Source: Geomonas paludis (GTDB taxonomy: Bacteria > Desulfobacterota > Desulfuromonadia > Geobacterales > Geobacteraceae). Taken from it: 64,000 nucleotides of DNA. The DNA lies in contig NZ_BLXY01000001.1 of assembly GCF_014193585.1 (NCBI RefSeq), forward strand, positions 788,033 through 852,032, read 5' to 3'. Every line of letters begins with the position of its first letter. The first letter of the stretch is position 1. Below, one piece after another: positions 8,952 through 17,206 of the stretch. The notes below the pieces were generated by a model. That model had not been told where the DNA came from. It saw nothing but the letters and a program-made list of their open reading frames with translations, and ran no database searches. The position numbers and the translations under genes were made by a program.

Positions 8952-9344
8952 ATGGAAACCGAACCCGGCAAACGGATCAACATCAGGTACAAGTGCAGGC
9001 TCGATGACGGCAGGGTTTACCTCGTCGGCGAGCACAACACCCTCGAGTTCGTGGTGGGAGCGGGGCGCGTTCCGCCGGCCCTGGAGCAGGGGCTGATGGG
9101 GATGGCCCGCGGCGATCACCGCGTCATCCGCGTGCCTGCCAACGAAGCCAATCTCTTCCCCTTTCCCCTGGGATCCCACTTCGCCTTCTCGACCGATCGC
9201 GCCCCCGGCGTCGCCTATGATTTCGGCCCCGGCCTGGGCGGCGACGTCTCCCTCTCCCTGGGCAGGCGCGACTACCGGGAACCCCTCCCCGCCGGCCAGG
9301 ACGTCTTCTTCGAGATAGAAATGCTCTCGGTGGAGATGCCGTAA
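8952..9344 (+). CDS. FKBP-type peptidyl-prolyl isomerase, SlyD-like
   Basis: 130 residues. The N-terminal strand (NIRYKCRLDDGRVYLVG) and the loop GAGRVPPALEQGLMGM match the SlyD-like FKBP fold. In that fold a flap domain is inserted between strands; here the insertion covers about 65-105. The metal-binding His-rich tail of E. coli SlyD is absent. The expected role is proline isomerisation and holdase chaperoning in the cytoplasm. The binding site (GGCGG) before the ATG is weak. Confidence 0.85.
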   Translation: METEPGKRINIRYKCRLDDGRVYLVGEHNTLEFVVGAGRVPPALEQGLMGMARGDHRVIRVPANEANLFPFPLGSHFAFSTDRAPGVAYDFGPGLGGDVSLSLGRRDYREPLPAGQDVFFEIEMLSVEMP

Positions 9345-9417
9345 CCTGCCCCGCAGACGTTGTACTTCCTGAAAAAACAATCCCACCAGTCTCCCTTTCG
9401 CAAAGGGGGCGCATGTA

Positions 9418-9529
9418 GCAGAAGGGACAGGCTCCATTAGGTGCCTGTCCCTTTAGCGGAACGCTTCTTTCTGCTCAGACACCGTTCCCAAGCAATAAGG
9501 GGACAGGCACCTGGCGGAGCCAGTCCCCC
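9418..9529. repeat. dispersed palindromic repeat, family A, copy 1
   Basis: About 112 bp made of two hairpins. The first has arms GGGACAGGC/GCCTGTCCC. The second is the imperfect palindrome from GGGGACAGGCACC to GGAGCCAGTCCCC. A spacer containing AGCGGAACGC and CTGCTCAG separates them. The same unit occurs at 53962-54058 (inverted) and 55044-55155 (direct). It lies between the convergent FKBP and DUF2235 genes, where its hairpins could also end transcription. A smaller hairpin (CCCTTT/AAAGGG) is just upstream near 9393-9407. Confidence 0.9.
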
Positions 9530-9589
9530 TCCTTCGGGAAGGGCTCTATGGTGGGAAGCCGATACGCACAACGTCTGCCGGATCAGCCG

Positions 9590-10750
9590 TCACTGCTGAG
9601 GGGCCGGCAGCTCCAGCTTGATGGTGATGTAGCCCTGGTTCTTGGGGGCATATCCGGTGATCTGGCCGCAGATGGAGCTGCAGAACTCGTTGCCGAACTC
9701 CGTCACCCCCATCTTCCGGTAATACCGGTCCTTCACAATGCGGTACATGCCGCCCATAAACTCCCGGTAGGAATCGGTCGGCTGTGCTTTTTTGATCCTC
9801 TCTTCATTCACCGACTGCAGCGTGTTGAAAGTAAGGCCGCTGCCGCCCAGAAGGCTCTTCCTCTGCATCCATGCCAGCGACGCGTCGGCAAGGGGGTGCT
9901 CCGGTACGTCATAGCCACCCCCGACATCGGCGTGGGCGCCCGCGAACCAGACCTGCTCCATGACCTGGTTCACCTTCTGTTGGGGATTCCAGATGGTCAC
10001 GTCGAAGTTTTCCCGGTGTTCGTCGATGGCGATGGCGTGAAAGGCATTTTCCACGATGGCGCTCAGCTCCTGGTCGTGGAACTTGTAATGTTCGGCGTTG
10101 AAGGATTCGAAGACCTTGAAGGGGATGCCGAGAGCGCCGACGGTGTCCCAGACCCCGAGCAGCCTGATCTTCACGTCGGGGTGAGCGAACTGCTCCCGGA
10201 AACTCACGGCGAAATCGGTATCGGCGCTGCCGTCGTGGTTGCGGTACAGCTGGTAGGCGTCCATGACGTGGGGGATGTCGTCGGGATGCATCTTCTTGAA
10301 CTGTTCCAGCGTCGGACGGGGCCAGTCCGGGTATTTCTCGTCCGCGCCGGACTGGACCCGGAGAATCCTGTTCCGGTCAAGGAGGCCGGAGTTCCTGATC
10401 AATCCCACCATGCTCCTGGCCGTATAGGCGCCGCGGCTGAAGCCGTAGACGTAGATCTCGTCGCCGGGGTCGTAGTTGTCGATCAGGAACTTGTACCCCT
10501 CCCGGATGTTGAGCGACAGCCCGTACCCGAAGGCGCCGCCGCGGATGTGTTGGAACCACTTGGTGCCCACGCCGGAGTCGTACCACTTCAGCGTGCCGGC
10601 GGTCAGGTCGCCGCCGGAGTAACCGCGGGCATCGACGCCGGCAATGGAGACGAAGAGCCTCTCGACGTTGGTGTTGGTGTCCTTGCCGTCGCTGCCATCG
10701 TCCGGCTTGTTCCAGGTCCCATCAAAGCACACCACCAGTTTCTTCGACAT
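9590..10750 (-). CDS. DUF2235 alpha/beta-hydrolase (Tle1-like)
   Basis: 386 residues from ATG 10750, with AGGAGGT upstream; the open frame beyond this start is not coding in character. The family opener VCFDGTWN (7-14) is present. The nucleophile elbow reads GFSRGA with Ser105, the acid is probably Asp202 in VWDTVG, and the catalytic His is in GAHADVGGGY (271-280). This is the complete triad of the DUF2235/Tle1 group, which includes type VI secretion phospholipases. No vgrG, immunity or chaperone gene is nearby, so an effector role is not supported here; a housekeeping hydrolase is equally possible. Confidence 0.88.
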   Translation of the reverse strand: MSKKLVVCFDGTWNKPDDGSDGKDTNTNVERLFVSIAGVDARGYSGGDLTAGTLKWYDSGVGTKWFQHIRGGAFGYGLSLNIREGYKFLIDNYDPGDEIYVYGFSRGAYTARSMVGLIRNSGLLDRNRILRVQSGADEKYPDWPRPTLEQFKKMHPDDIPHVMDAYQLYRNHDGSADTDFAVSFREQFAHPDVKIRLLGVWDTVGALGIPFKVFESFNAEHYKFHDQELSAIVENAFHAIAIDEHRENFDVTIWNPQQKVNQVMEQVWFAGAHADVGGGYDVPEHPLADASLAWMQRKSLLGGSGLTFNTLQSVNEERIKKAQPTDSYREFMGGMYRIVKDRYYRKMGVTEFGNEFCSSICGQITGYAPKNQGYITIKLELPAPQQ

Positions 10751-10881
10751 AGGCGCACCTCCTGAAGTAACGGATTGACGAGCTGACGTACCGGGCTGAA
10801 AGCGCCGGGACTGTGCAAATATATTGCGCCGTGCGTTCTTTGCAAGCGGGCGGCAGGTGCGGGCCCTGCTGTTGTTCTCCT

Positions 10882-11178
10882 TTACATCTTCTCTTTCACG
10901 CTCCTGATCTTGTCCTCCATGGTCTGTTCCCGGTCGGTGCGGGTGCCCAGTTTTACCGTGGTGGTGATGCGCGGGGCGCCCATGGCGTGGACGGTCTCGT
11001 GGCAGCGCTTGATGGCGGCGAAGACTTCGTCCCACTCCCCCTCGATGTTGGTCCCGTAGGAATGCAGCGCGATCTTCAGCCCTGCCTCGTTGAGCACCTT
11101 CTCGCAGGCCGCGATGTAGCTGGAAAGGGAAACGCCGACACCCAGCGGGACGATGCACAGATCAACCATGACTCTCAT
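10882..11178 (-). CDS. MTH1187/YkoF-type thiamine-binding protein
   Basis: 98 residues, AAGGAG eight bases before the ATG. The sequence starts VMVDLCIVPLG and has LHSYGTNIEGEWDEVF, the hallmark of the DUF77 (thiamine_BP) fold. Members are small tetrameric ferredoxin-like proteins that bind thiamine or a related ligand. It is alone between DUF2235 (same strand, 131 bases downstream) and the divergent SDR gene. No TPP riboswitch was seen upstream. Confidence 0.85.
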   Translation of the reverse strand: MRVMVDLCIVPLGVGVSLSSYIAACEKVLNEAGLKIALHSYGTNIEGEWDEVFAAIKRCHETVHAMGAPRITTTVKLGTRTDREQTMEDKIRSVKEKM

Positions 11179-11316
11179 GACGATGCTCCTTCGATAGGGT
11201 TAGTTGAGGACCGGTGAGGTGGCTGCGGTCCGAGTAGCAATGATAATGGATGCAGAGCAGGTTTTAAAGCGGCAAACTGTATGCCCCGTACCGGTGCGCC
11301 ACAGCCTGCCACGGTG

Positions 11317-11344
11317 TTGACTTTGACTGTACAGGCCCTAAACT
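11317..11344 (+). promoter_or_regulatory. candidate promoter of the SDR gene
   Basis: TTGACT (11317-11322), 16-base spacer, TAAACT (11339-11344), 45 bases upstream of the chosen start codon. Confidence 0.35.
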
Positions 11345-11389
11345 GATTCAGTCCCTACCTGTCATAGAACTTTGCCAGCGGAGAAAACC

Positions 11390-12322
11390 GTGACTGAGAC
11401 AGAGAACGCAAAAGCGAAGGTACTGATCACCGGCGCCACCGGTTTTATCGGGAGGAGGCTGGTGGACGCCCTGGCGGCGGAAGGGATCCCGGTCCGGTGC
11501 CTGGTGCGCAGGCTCGACGTCGCTTTCCCGCCGCAGGTGGAGGTGGCGCAGGGGGACATGTTGCAGCGCAATTCGCTGCTCGCGCCGCTGCGGGGCATCG
11601 AGACGGCCTACTACCTGGTGCACGCCATGGGGGGGGAGCGCGCGGGATTCGAGCAGCGCGACCGCCAGGCGGCGGAGAACTTCGTGGCGGCGGCGGAGAT
11701 GCAGGGGGTGAAGCGGGTCATCTACCTGGGGGGGCTCGGGGAGGAGGGGGACCAGCTCTCCGAACACCTGGCGAGCCGCCTGGAGGTGGCCAGGATACTG
11801 ATGCGCGGCGCCTTCCAGACCACCTACCTGAGGGCCGCCGTCATCATCGGCGCGGGGGGCGCCTCCTTCGAGATGATCCGTTACCTCGTGGAGCGGCTGC
11901 CGGTCATGATCACGCCGCGCTGGGTCTCCACCAGGTGTCAGTTCATCGCGGTACAGGACGTGATTGCCTACCTGGTGGGGTGTCTGAAGGACGCACGCAC
12001 CGCCGGGCATACCTACGACATCGGCGGGCCGGAACTGCTCTCCTACCGGGACATGATGGAGCGCTTCGCCGAGGTGGAAAAGAAGTTCATCAAGATCATC
12101 CCGGTCCCCCTGCTGACCCCGAAGCTATCCTCCTACTGGGTCTGGCTCATCACGCCGGTGAAGCCGTCCATCTCCATGCCGCTCATCGAGGGGCTGGGCA
12201 ACGAGGTCATCTGCCACGACCAGGAGATCAGGAAGATCCTTCCCATTCCCCTGACCGGATTCGAGGAGGCGGTGCGCCGCGCACTCGAGGAGGAGGCCGG
12301 GCCGGGGCAGGGGCTCACATGA
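11390..12322 (+). CDS. NAD(P)-binding SDR/NmrA-like protein
   Basis: 310 residues from GTG 11390 (GGAG seven bases upstream); a TTG at 11372 is the longer alternative. The Rossmann loop TGATGFIG is near the N-terminus, followed by a segment typical of atypical SDRs that act on or sense NAD(P)H (YYLVHAMGG, DRQAAENFVAAA). The canonical YxxxK catalytic pair is not obvious, as in the NmrA and complex-I-assembly-like SDRs. The C-terminal third is hydrophobic (SSYWVWLITPVKPS) and may associate with membrane. Substrate unknown. No partner gene on the same transcript is evident. Confidence 0.75.
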   Translation: MTETENAKAKVLITGATGFIGRRLVDALAAEGIPVRCLVRRLDVAFPPQVEVAQGDMLQRNSLLAPLRGIETAYYLVHAMGGERAGFEQRDRQAAENFVAAAEMQGVKRVIYLGGLGEEGDQLSEHLASRLEVARILMRGAFQTTYLRAAVIIGAGGASFEMIRYLVERLPVMITPRWVSTRCQFIAVQDVIAYLVGCLKDARTAGHTYDIGGPELLSYRDMMERFAEVEKKFIKIIPVPLLTPKLSSYWVWLITPVKPSISMPLIEGLGNEVICHDQEIRKILPIPLTGFEEAVRRALEEEAGPGQGLT

Positions 12323-12343
12323 AAAAAACAGCCTGAGTCCTCT

Positions 12344-12370
12344 TCAAGCTTAATTAACAAGTGCCGATAA
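12344..12370 (+). promoter_or_regulatory. sigma-28 (FliA) promoter of the receiver/PilZ/kinase-like operon
   Basis: TCAAGCTT (12344-12351), exactly 11 bases, then GCCGATAA (12363-12370). The -10 is a perfect match to the enterobacterial FliA consensus and the -35 matches six of eight positions of TAAAGTTT. It lies about 86 bases before the first start codon. This places the operon in the late flagellar regulon (inference). Confidence 0.7.
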
Positions 12371-12456
12371 GCTAACCAGGACCGGCAGCCGTCCCGATCC
12401 GGATCCGCATTGATACCGGTCGCTTCGCCACCGCGGCTGGCGGACAGGGGAGAGAG

Positions 12457-12849
12457 ATGAAGTGCTTGATCATCGAGGACAACGAATTTCTGCGTGAGGG
12501 GCTCATTATGTTTCTGCAGGGGGTGGCGGACATCGCGACCGCGGTCAACGGCCGGGAAGGGGTGGAGCGCTTCACCTCGGCGTTGCAGCAGGGCGCCCCT
12601 TTCGACCTGGTGCTGCTCGACATCGTCATGCCGGAAATGGACGGGCAGCAGGCCCTGAAGCTGATGCGCCGGGCGGAACAGGAACAGGGACCTGCGGGCA
12701 AAAAGAGCGTGATCGTCATGACCACCGCCCTCAATTCCCCCGCCAACATGGAAGAGGCGATGTGGGATGGCGACTGCTCCGATTACCTGGTGAAGCCGGT
12801 GGCGCGGGCGGACCTGATGGCGATCCTGCAGCGGCACGGCCTGCTCTGA
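12457..12849 (+). CDS. stand-alone response regulator receiver
   Basis: 130 residues, one REC domain and no output domain. Acidic pocket IEDNE (6-10), phospho-acceptor Asp55 in LLDIVMPEMDG, Thr in MTTA and Lys in VKPV are all present. A GGAGAGAG precedes the ATG. It is the first gene of a three-gene operon (gap of 18 bases to the next). Lone receivers of this sort act in CheY-like or phosphorelay roles; the FliA promoter suggests a link to motility. No cognate kinase is adjacent. Confidence 0.88.
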   Translation: MKCLIIEDNEFLREGLIMFLQGVADIATAVNGREGVERFTSALQQGAPFDLVLLDIVMPEMDGQQALKLMRRAEQEQGPAGKKSVIVMTTALNSPANMEEAMWDGDCSDYLVKPVARADLMAILQRHGLL

Positions 12850-12867
12850 AGCCGGAAGGGACCCGAC

Positions 12868-13587
12868 ATGGAACCTAACTTCTATCGGCCTACGGTGCAG
12901 AACTCTCTGGAACATGACTCGGCGGAGATACTCTCGGGCTTCAGGGATATCATCAAGAGCGGCGCGGGGACCAGGGTGAAACTGCTGAACTACTACAAGG
13001 GGCTGCCGATCAGCTATCCGGCCACCCTGGTGGAGGTGAGCGGGCAGATACTGGAGCTGGACGTGCACCCGCAGCAGGCCGTGGCCCTGGGGCTCTCCGG
13101 GCGGACCTGCATCAAGTGCGGCACCTTCAGCCATACCCTGCTGGCCGACGTGAAGGACGCGGACGTGCGGCGCATGATGGCCTCGCTGCACAACTTCAGC
13201 TACGTGGACCTGATGGCGGAACAGCGCGCCTCGCTGCGACTGGAACTGGATCCTCCCTGTGAGGCGGAGATAACCGTCGCGGGGCGCACGGTGGCGGCGC
13301 AGGCGCTGGATGTGTCCCTCGGGGGATTCTCGGCCTTGAGCGCGCAGCCGAGCCAGCTGGTCAAGGGGGACGAGGTGCTGCTCAAGGTGCTGATGCCCAA
13401 CCTGCTGCACAACACGGTGAGCCGCCTGGAACTGCCGGCGACCGTGGTGGACGTCGCCTGCGGCGACGGCGGCGATCTCTGCCGCTTTTCCATCAGCTCC
13501 GATGCACAGGCGGAGGGGGTGCTGTCCCGTTTCATCTTCCAGCGCCAGGTGGACCTGATCCGGGAACTGAAGGAGATGAGCGGCTAA
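12868..13587 (+). CDS. YcgR-like PilZ protein
   Basis: 239 residues. The N-terminal 110 residues look like the beta-barrel PilZN/YcgR-N domain that precedes PilZ in flagellar brake proteins. The PilZ domain starts near 113 with RASLR, a full RxxxR motif, and DVSLGG, a full DxSxxG motif, so c-di-GMP binding is expected. Residues after 225 form an amphipathic helix. Second gene of the operon behind the FliA-type promoter, which fits a YcgR-like role in slowing or steering flagella (inference). Confidence 0.82.
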   Translation: MEPNFYRPTVQNSLEHDSAEILSGFRDIIKSGAGTRVKLLNYYKGLPISYPATLVEVSGQILELDVHPQQAVALGLSGRTCIKCGTFSHTLLADVKDADVRRMMASLHNFSYVDLMAEQRASLRLELDPPCEAEITVAGRTVAAQALDVSLGGFSALSAQPSQLVKGDEVLLKVLMPNLLHNTVSRLELPATVVDVACGDGGDLCRFSISSDAQAEGVLSRFIFQRQVDLIRELKEMSG

Positions 13588-13614
13588 GGCCCAAGCTGCC
13601 GGAAGGAGAGAGAG

Positions 13615-14325
13615 ATGCCTGACAACCTGTTCATACCGTCGGTGGATTTGCGGATAGGGAGCCTCGAGGAGTACAACCGCAGGCAGAAGGAGAAGGCGGC
13701 CTCGCGGCACGCCAAGCCCAAGCCGCGCCCCTGCATCACCATCTCCCGGGAATACGGCTGCACCGGCTACCCCACCGCCGAACTCCTGCGCGACATCCTG
13801 ATGCAGAGGACGGGCGAGGAATGGGTCATGATCGACCGCGCCATCATCGAGGAGGTCGCCAAGCGCCACAACCTGTCCCAGGAGATCCTGCGCACCCTGG
13901 GCGAGAACAACCGGCTCCTGTCCGAGATCCTGGCCACCTTCTCCTCGCGCTGGAAGAGCAACTACGACTATTTCCTGCCGCTGTCACAGCACGTGGTGGC
14001 GCTTGCCGAGCAGGGCAACGTCCTCATCCTCGACCTGGGGGGAGCCATCGTGGCGAGGCACCTGGAACATTCCTACCACTTCAGGATCTACGGCTCGGAA
14101 CCCTTCAAGATCGCCACGCTGGCCCGTCGCCTCAACATCGAAGAGGAGGAGGCCGAGAAGCTCATGCACCGGCAGCAGAAGGTGCGCGACCGCTTCACCA
14201 GCGACTTCCTGAACCAAAACGGCCACGACCCCGCCCTCTACGACATGCTCTTCAACAACGACCGCTGCGCTTCCGACCGGATCGCCCACACCATCGCCGA
14301 TTTCGTGCTGGGCAAGGCGGGCTGA
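13615..14325 (+). CDS. cytidylate kinase-like family protein
   Basis: 236 residues with GGAGAGAG before the ATG. The protein belongs to the Cytidylate_kin2 group: CITISREYGCTGYPTAELL carries a P-loop-like start (SREYGCTGYP) in place of the usual GxxGxGKS, and the central IDRAIIEEVAKRH and later LVLxxGGA-type strand (LILDLGGAIVA) follow the family. True CMP kinase activity is not established for the group, and a real cmk gene is expected elsewhere. It is the last gene of the receiver/PilZ operon, which suggests a signalling task and not nucleotide salvage. The preceding gap is 27 bases. Confidence 0.78.
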   Translation: MPDNLFIPSVDLRIGSLEEYNRRQKEKAASRHAKPKPRPCITISREYGCTGYPTAELLRDILMQRTGEEWVMIDRAIIEEVAKRHNLSQEILRTLGENNRLLSEILATFSSRWKSNYDYFLPLSQHVVALAEQGNVLILDLGGAIVARHLEHSYHFRIYGSEPFKIATLARRLNIEEEEAEKLMHRQQKVRDRFTSDFLNQNGHDPALYDMLFNNDRCASDRIAHTIADFVLGKAG

Positions 14326-14349
14326 AGCCGCCCGCCTGCTGAGGGATGA

Positions 14350-16521
14350 TCAAACCGGCACCAGCTTCAGGTACTGCACCTCGTTGGCCATGGTGAAGAC
14401 CACGTAGATGCCGCTGTCGTAGATGTCCCGCGCCTCACGCGGCGCCGGCCACAGGTCGCGCTGCGCGTCGTCCGCCACCAGGTTCCTCGCCTGGTACTGC
14501 CCGGAAAGCCTGATCTGCCCCGGCAGGCGGAACACCCCCGCGTTGCCCGCGGTCACGTTCAGGTTGACGAACACCAGCGTCACCGCGTCCCTCTCCCCGC
14601 TCTCGCCGCGCCAGCGCGCCACCGAGAAGATCTCCTCGTGGAACCCGCCCCCGACCAGGCTCAGGAAGTACCGGTTCGGCTCCCGCAACTCCGGCGTCGC
14701 CGCGCGCGCCCGGTTGATCCTCAGGTACATCCGCCCCACGGCCTCCCGCTCCGGGATGTGCTCGCTCCATGCCCTGTACATGTTGGCCCAGCTGTCCCGG
14801 AAGGGGAGCTTGTCGGCCAGTCCCAGCGGCTGCCCCATGAAGACCATCGGGCAGCCGTACATCGAGGCGGTCACGGCGTAGCGGGCCATCATGGCCCACT
14901 TGTCGTCGTTGTCCACCTCGTCGTGGCTGGAGCCGTTGTGCATGACCAGCGCCTCGCCGCCGAACAGGGCGCTTTCCGCCTCCAGCGAGTGGAACAGGTC
15001 GGTCATCCTCACCGCGTTCATCCGGTACAGGTGGTGGTCCTTGGTGGTCAGGACGTCGAAGACCCGGTTCAGCCGGTACTGGATCACGTCCGGGTCGAGC
15101 ACCTCGGCCAGGAAGATGAAGTCCCAGCGCGCCTTCCTGGTGCGGTTGACGATGTACTCCCAGAGCTGGTTGGGGAGCCCCTGGGCGAAGTCGGCGCGGA
15201 TGCCGGCCAGCTTGCCGCCGCTCTTCTCGATCCAGTAGGGGAGGATGTAGCCGAAGTACTGCCAGAGCTGCTCCGTGTCGCTTGCGGAGCCGAGGTCGGT
15301 GTAGAAAAGGTCGCGCTCGTCCTCGGCGTTCCCCGTCGGGTCCCAGTGGGCCACCGGGTTGCCCCAATAATCGGTAGCCCGCCCCGGTTTGGGGCCCAAG
15401 GCAGAGTAGTCGCCGAAGAACCAGTCCACGTTGGCGTCGTCCCAGATGTGCTCGTTGAGGCGGTCCGTCGGCGCCCAGACGGCACATTCGAAGTCGGAGT
15501 GGGCGGCCTCGCGGTAGTAGGGGACGCTGTGCCCGTCGACGAAGGCGGTGCCGCGGGTGCACCAGGAAGGGCGATGCTGCCGGACCCACTCTTCCTGCTC
15601 CTGCATGGTGCAAAATCCCAGGTCCACCGCGCCTGACCCGTAGATGACGTCGCGGCCGGCGTGGTTGAAGGCCAGATCCACGAACACGTCCAGATCCACG
15701 GCGCCCGCCTCCCGGAACAGGATCTGGAACAGCTCGAGGGCGCGCGCCGGCGCAGCGTTGTCGGCGAGCCACCGGTTGATGCTCCAGTAGTCCCGCGACG
15801 AGTAGGGACTCCCCGGGTTGTCGTTGGCGGCCCAATCCCACTTCTGGCGGTCCCAGCGCCACTGCGTGTTGGGGAAGACCGGCATGAGCCAGAGCGTGTT
15901 GAAGCCGAGCTCCTTGGTGACGTAGGTGAGCTGGAAGGGGTTGAAGCCGTCGAAGTCGTGGGTGGAGAGGAAGTCGTCCAGGGTGCTGCGGTTCTCGTAG
16001 GAACCGCCGGCCAGCGCCTCCACGGTGAGCGCGTTGGCCTCGTACAGGCACGCGTCGGCTGCCTTGCGGGGAGAAACCACCACGGCACAGTCGCGCTGCA
16101 GGGGCAGGTCCGGCCAGGGGGGGAAGTCGTTGTGCCACCACCAGGTGTCGGAGCCGGTGGCGCGGTAGCGGGCGGTGATGCGGTAGGCGCCGCACTTCTC
16201 CACCGGCAGGGTGAGGCCGAAGACCAGGTTGTCGAAAGAGTCGCCCTGAAACGACATCCGGTAGGGCATCCAGTACGAGGTGGGGCCGCCGGAGTCGGCG
16301 AGCGGCTCGTGGGTCTTGACGAAGTCGCGGCGGTTCAGGTTGCTGAAGATCTCGACTTCGAACTGTTCCGGCGCTGTACCCTGGGCCGCGATCTCCACCG
16401 TGACCTGGAGCTGTGGCGCCGTGGCGCCGCCCGTCGTTTCGTCCAGCAGCAGTTTCACCGTGCCGTAGTTCCCCCAGCGCCCGTTCACCTTGAGGTTTCC
16501 GATCCAGGGACTGTATGCCAT
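14350..16521 (-). CDS. GH13 alpha-amylase family enzyme
   Basis: 723 residues; AGGAGG lies six bases before the ATG. An N-terminal beta-sandwich of about 165 residues precedes a (beta/alpha)8 barrel. Conserved region I is DVFVDLAFNH (His287), region II GIRADF with nucleophile Asp444, region III LAEVLD with acid Glu473, and region IV SSHDEVD with Asp534, so the catalytic set is complete. A C-terminal beta domain closes the protein. No signal peptide, so it should act on cytoplasmic alpha-glucan. Exact specificity (hydrolase or transferase) cannot be told; it is not linked here to glg or treS genes. Confidence 0.85.
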   Translation of the reverse strand: MAYSPWIGNLKVNGRWGNYGTVKLLLDETTGGATAPQLQVTVEIAAQGTAPEQFEVEIFSNLNRRDFVKTHEPLADSGGPTSYWMPYRMSFQGDSFDNLVFGLTLPVEKCGAYRITARYRATGSDTWWWHNDFPPWPDLPLQRDCAVVVSPRKAADACLYEANALTVEALAGGSYENRSTLDDFLSTHDFDGFNPFQLTYVTKELGFNTLWLMPVFPNTQWRWDRQKWDWAANDNPGSPYSSRDYWSINRWLADNAAPARALELFQILFREAGAVDLDVFVDLAFNHAGRDVIYGSGAVDLGFCTMQEQEEWVRQHRPSWCTRGTAFVDGHSVPYYREAAHSDFECAVWAPTDRLNEHIWDDANVDWFFGDYSALGPKPGRATDYWGNPVAHWDPTGNAEDERDLFYTDLGSASDTEQLWQYFGYILPYWIEKSGGKLAGIRADFAQGLPNQLWEYIVNRTRKARWDFIFLAEVLDPDVIQYRLNRVFDVLTTKDHHLYRMNAVRMTDLFHSLEAESALFGGEALVMHNGSSHDEVDNDDKWAMMARYAVTASMYGCPMVFMGQPLGLADKLPFRDSWANMYRAWSEHIPEREAVGRMYLRINRARAATPELREPNRYFLSLVGGGFHEEIFSVARWRGESGERDAVTLVFVNLNVTAGNAGVFRLPGQIRLSGQYQARNLVADDAQRDLWPAPREARDIYDSGIYVVFTMANEVQYLKLVPV

Positions 16522-16637
16522 CGCCGCACCTCCTGCGCCGGCGGCCGGGCCACCGGCAGAGTTCTCATTTCGTGAAACAAGGTAGAACAGTAGCTGAGTT
16601 TACGTGCTTGGCAACAACGAGGGGTGCCAACAGCTGT

Positions 16638-16660
16638 AGGGGCGAATAATAATTCGCCCT
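16638..16660. repeat. short palindrome, family F, copy 1
   Basis: GGGCGAAT/ATTCGCCC separated by four bases, upstream of the GH13 gene. A near-identical palindrome is at 54084-54103. Confidence 0.75.
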
Positions 16661-16689
16661 GCTCCGTCGGAGCGCGTTGAAAAGCCTGT

Positions 16690-16771
16690 TTAACAGGGAT
16701 GAAGGGGATGAAGGGGATATAACGGACAAAGGGGGAATACCAGGGACGAGGGGGGATGCAAGGGGATGAAG
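16690..16771. repeat. dispersed repeat, family D, copy 1
   Basis: Begins AACAGGGATGAAGGGGATGA and continues as degenerate GGGGAT-type units up to the stop codon of marR. Related stretches lie at 33225-33280 and 48709-48786. With family F this fills the 250-base gap between marR and the GH13 gene. Confidence 0.75.
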
Positions 16772-16772
16772 G

Positions 16773-17198
16773 CTAGGGGAGGTTGGCTCGGATCTTCTTC
16801 AGCAGGCGCACCAGTTCCCGCTGTTCGGCCTCGTCGACGCCGCGCCACATCTGGTCGATCAGGTTGCGCGAGACCTCTTCGAAGACCGGCTGCAAGGCCT
16901 GGCCCCGCTGCGAGAGCCGGACGTACACGGTCCTTTGGTCCAGCGTGCTGCTCTCCTTGTCCACGTAGCCGTTGGCGACCAGCTTTCCCACCAGGGCGGT
17001 CACCGTCGACTTGTCCCGGCGCACCGCCTTGGCCAGGTCCTTCATGGTGACCTGCTCGTTGGTGAAGAGGTGGTACAGGATGGCGCCGTGCGACGGCGCC
17101 AGCCCCTCGATCCCCAGGCGTTTGAGCTCCTGGAGCAGGTAGCGGTTGATCCCGGCGCGGGTGTCGCTGATGATGGTGGCGATGTTGCGAGTTTCCAT
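16773..17198 (-). CDS. MarR family regulator
   Basis: 141 residues from ATG 17198; a TTG at 17225 would add nine residues. Winged-helix layout: recognition helix region TMKDLAKAVRRDKSTVTALVGKL, then wing with ESSTLDQRTVYVRLSQRG, and dimer helices at both ends. Neither start has a clear ribosome binding site. A perfect palindrome (17210-17229) covers the upstream region, pointing to autoregulation. No efflux pump or enzyme gene is adjacent and divergent, so the regulon is unknown. Redox-active cysteines of the OhrR type are absent. Confidence 0.85.
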   Translation of the reverse strand: METRNIATIISDTRAGINRYLLQELKRLGIEGLAPSHGAILYHLFTNEQVTMKDLAKAVRRDKSTVTALVGKLVANGYVDKESSTLDQRTVYVRLSQRGQALQPVFEEVSRNLIDQMWRGVDEAEQRELVRLLKKIRANLP

Positions 17199-17206
17199 GA
17201 GATGGG

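Noticed and set aside
9590-11158. Longer DUF2235 protein starting near 11158
   Set aside because: The added 136 residues are low-complexity shadow of the thiamine-binding gene; a strong AGGAGGT marks the start at 10750.
16600-16630. Sigma-54 promoter for the GH13 gene (TTGGCAC followed by TTGTTGC on the minus strand)
   Set aside because: The distance between the GG and GC elements is wrong for sigma-54.
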